Made by a program: the position numbers and the translations under genes | The notes under the pieces: generated by a model | Told to the model about the DNA's origin: nothing | Seen by the model: only the letters and a program-made list of their open reading frames with translations | Databases searched by the model: none | Shown: positions 6,110-6,336 of the stretch, piece after piece | How positions within the stretch are numbered: the stretch's first letter is position 1 | Layout of the letters: the number at the start of each line of letters is the position of its first letter | NCBI GenBank assembly: GCA_023433685.1 | Contig: JAEYUD010000107.1 | Location: 1 to 6,336 of the forward strand | Source: Bacteroidota bacterium | GTDB lineage: Bacteria > Bacteroidota > Ignavibacteria > Ignavibacteriales > Ignavibacteriaceae | Direction of reading: 5' to 3' | DNA: 6,336 nucleotides

Positions 6110-6334
6110 ATGGAGAGACTGCCAGAACTTAACTTTGAAGAACTTAGAGAACTTGGACTGATCGATGAATCAGAATACCGCAATTTTACCATCCGGCAAA
6201 AATTCGATGATCTGAAACGCCAGGGGGTAAAAACCAACATCATAAAGGAAATGCTCGCCGATGAATTCTACCTCTCACCTGAATCGATCCACGGTATCTA
6301 TTACAGAAAAAGGGAGAAGCAGAGGCTGTGTTAG
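6110..6334 (+). CDS. Small protein with probable C-terminal helix-turn-helix, function unknown
   Basis: A complete 74-residue reading frame with a well-placed ribosome binding site, running divergently from the S24 repressor. I do not recognise a specific family. Residues about 1-35 are charged and helical, starting with an acidic stretch rich in Leu and Glu (FEELRELGLIDESEYRN). Residues about 42-70 look like a helix-turn-helix: IIKEMLADEFYLSPESIHGIYYRKREK has an amphipathic helix, a turn at YLSPE and a basic recognition-type helix. The pattern recalls Mor-type activators and small regulators of mobile elements, where an '-LS-P-E-T/S-V/I-' motif opens the last helix. By position it could be the counterpart repressor or activator (a Cro or CII analogue) of the neighbouring CI-like protein; this is inference. 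It ends 2 bp before the window edge, so its downstream partners are not visible. Confidence 0.7.
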   Translation: MERLPELNFEELRELGLIDESEYRNFTIRQKFDDLKRQGVKTNIIKEMLADEFYLSPESIHGIYYRKREKQRLC

Positions 6335-6336
6335 GG

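Noticed and set aside
5321..6334. A prophage
   Set aside because: Only a CI-like repressor and a small HTH-like gene are seen; no integrase, attachment site, replication or structural gene lies in the window. It could be the edge of an element extending right, but that cannot be seen here.

Overview
The window carries seven protein-coding genes packed almost without gaps and no RNA genes. Base composition is roughly balanced, apart from one AT-rich control region near the right end. The organism is most likely a Gram-negative bacterium: it has a TRAP transporter, which depends on a periplasm, and an exported protein whose signal peptide ends in Leu-Phe-Ala-Gln. That signal-peptide style and the overall gene flavour recall the Bacteroidota/Ignavibacteriota side of the tree, but this placement is a low-confidence impression.

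Left part (1-4325, + strand): a tight four-gene run. It holds the C-terminal part of a flavin-dependent nitronate monooxygenase-like oxidoreductase (cut by the window edge), an exported KY-type transglutaminase-fold protein, and the small (DctQ) and large (DctM) membrane subunits of a TRAP transporter. Junctions are 2 bp, 4 bp and an 8-bp overlap, so one transcript is expected. No substrate-binding DctP gene is visible, so the transporter is incomplete here.

Junction (4325-4385): the gap between the convergent dctM and CDF genes is filled, stop codon to stop codon, by 2.3 copies of a 27-bp tandem repeat. Each full copy contains a perfect 14-bp GC-rich palindrome.

Right part (4384-6334): on the minus strand, an S24-type (CI/LexA-like) self-cleaving repressor is followed 10 bp later by a cation diffusion facilitator metal transporter, apparently one operon. 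A 141-bp AT-rich control region separates the repressor from a divergent 74-residue protein with a probable helix-turn-helix. The region holds two clear 16-bp dyads of the form TAAG-N8-CTTA and a weaker third at similar spacing. The layout resembles a phage-style genetic switch wired to a metal exporter. That reading rests on architecture and is the most interesting hypothesis in the window.
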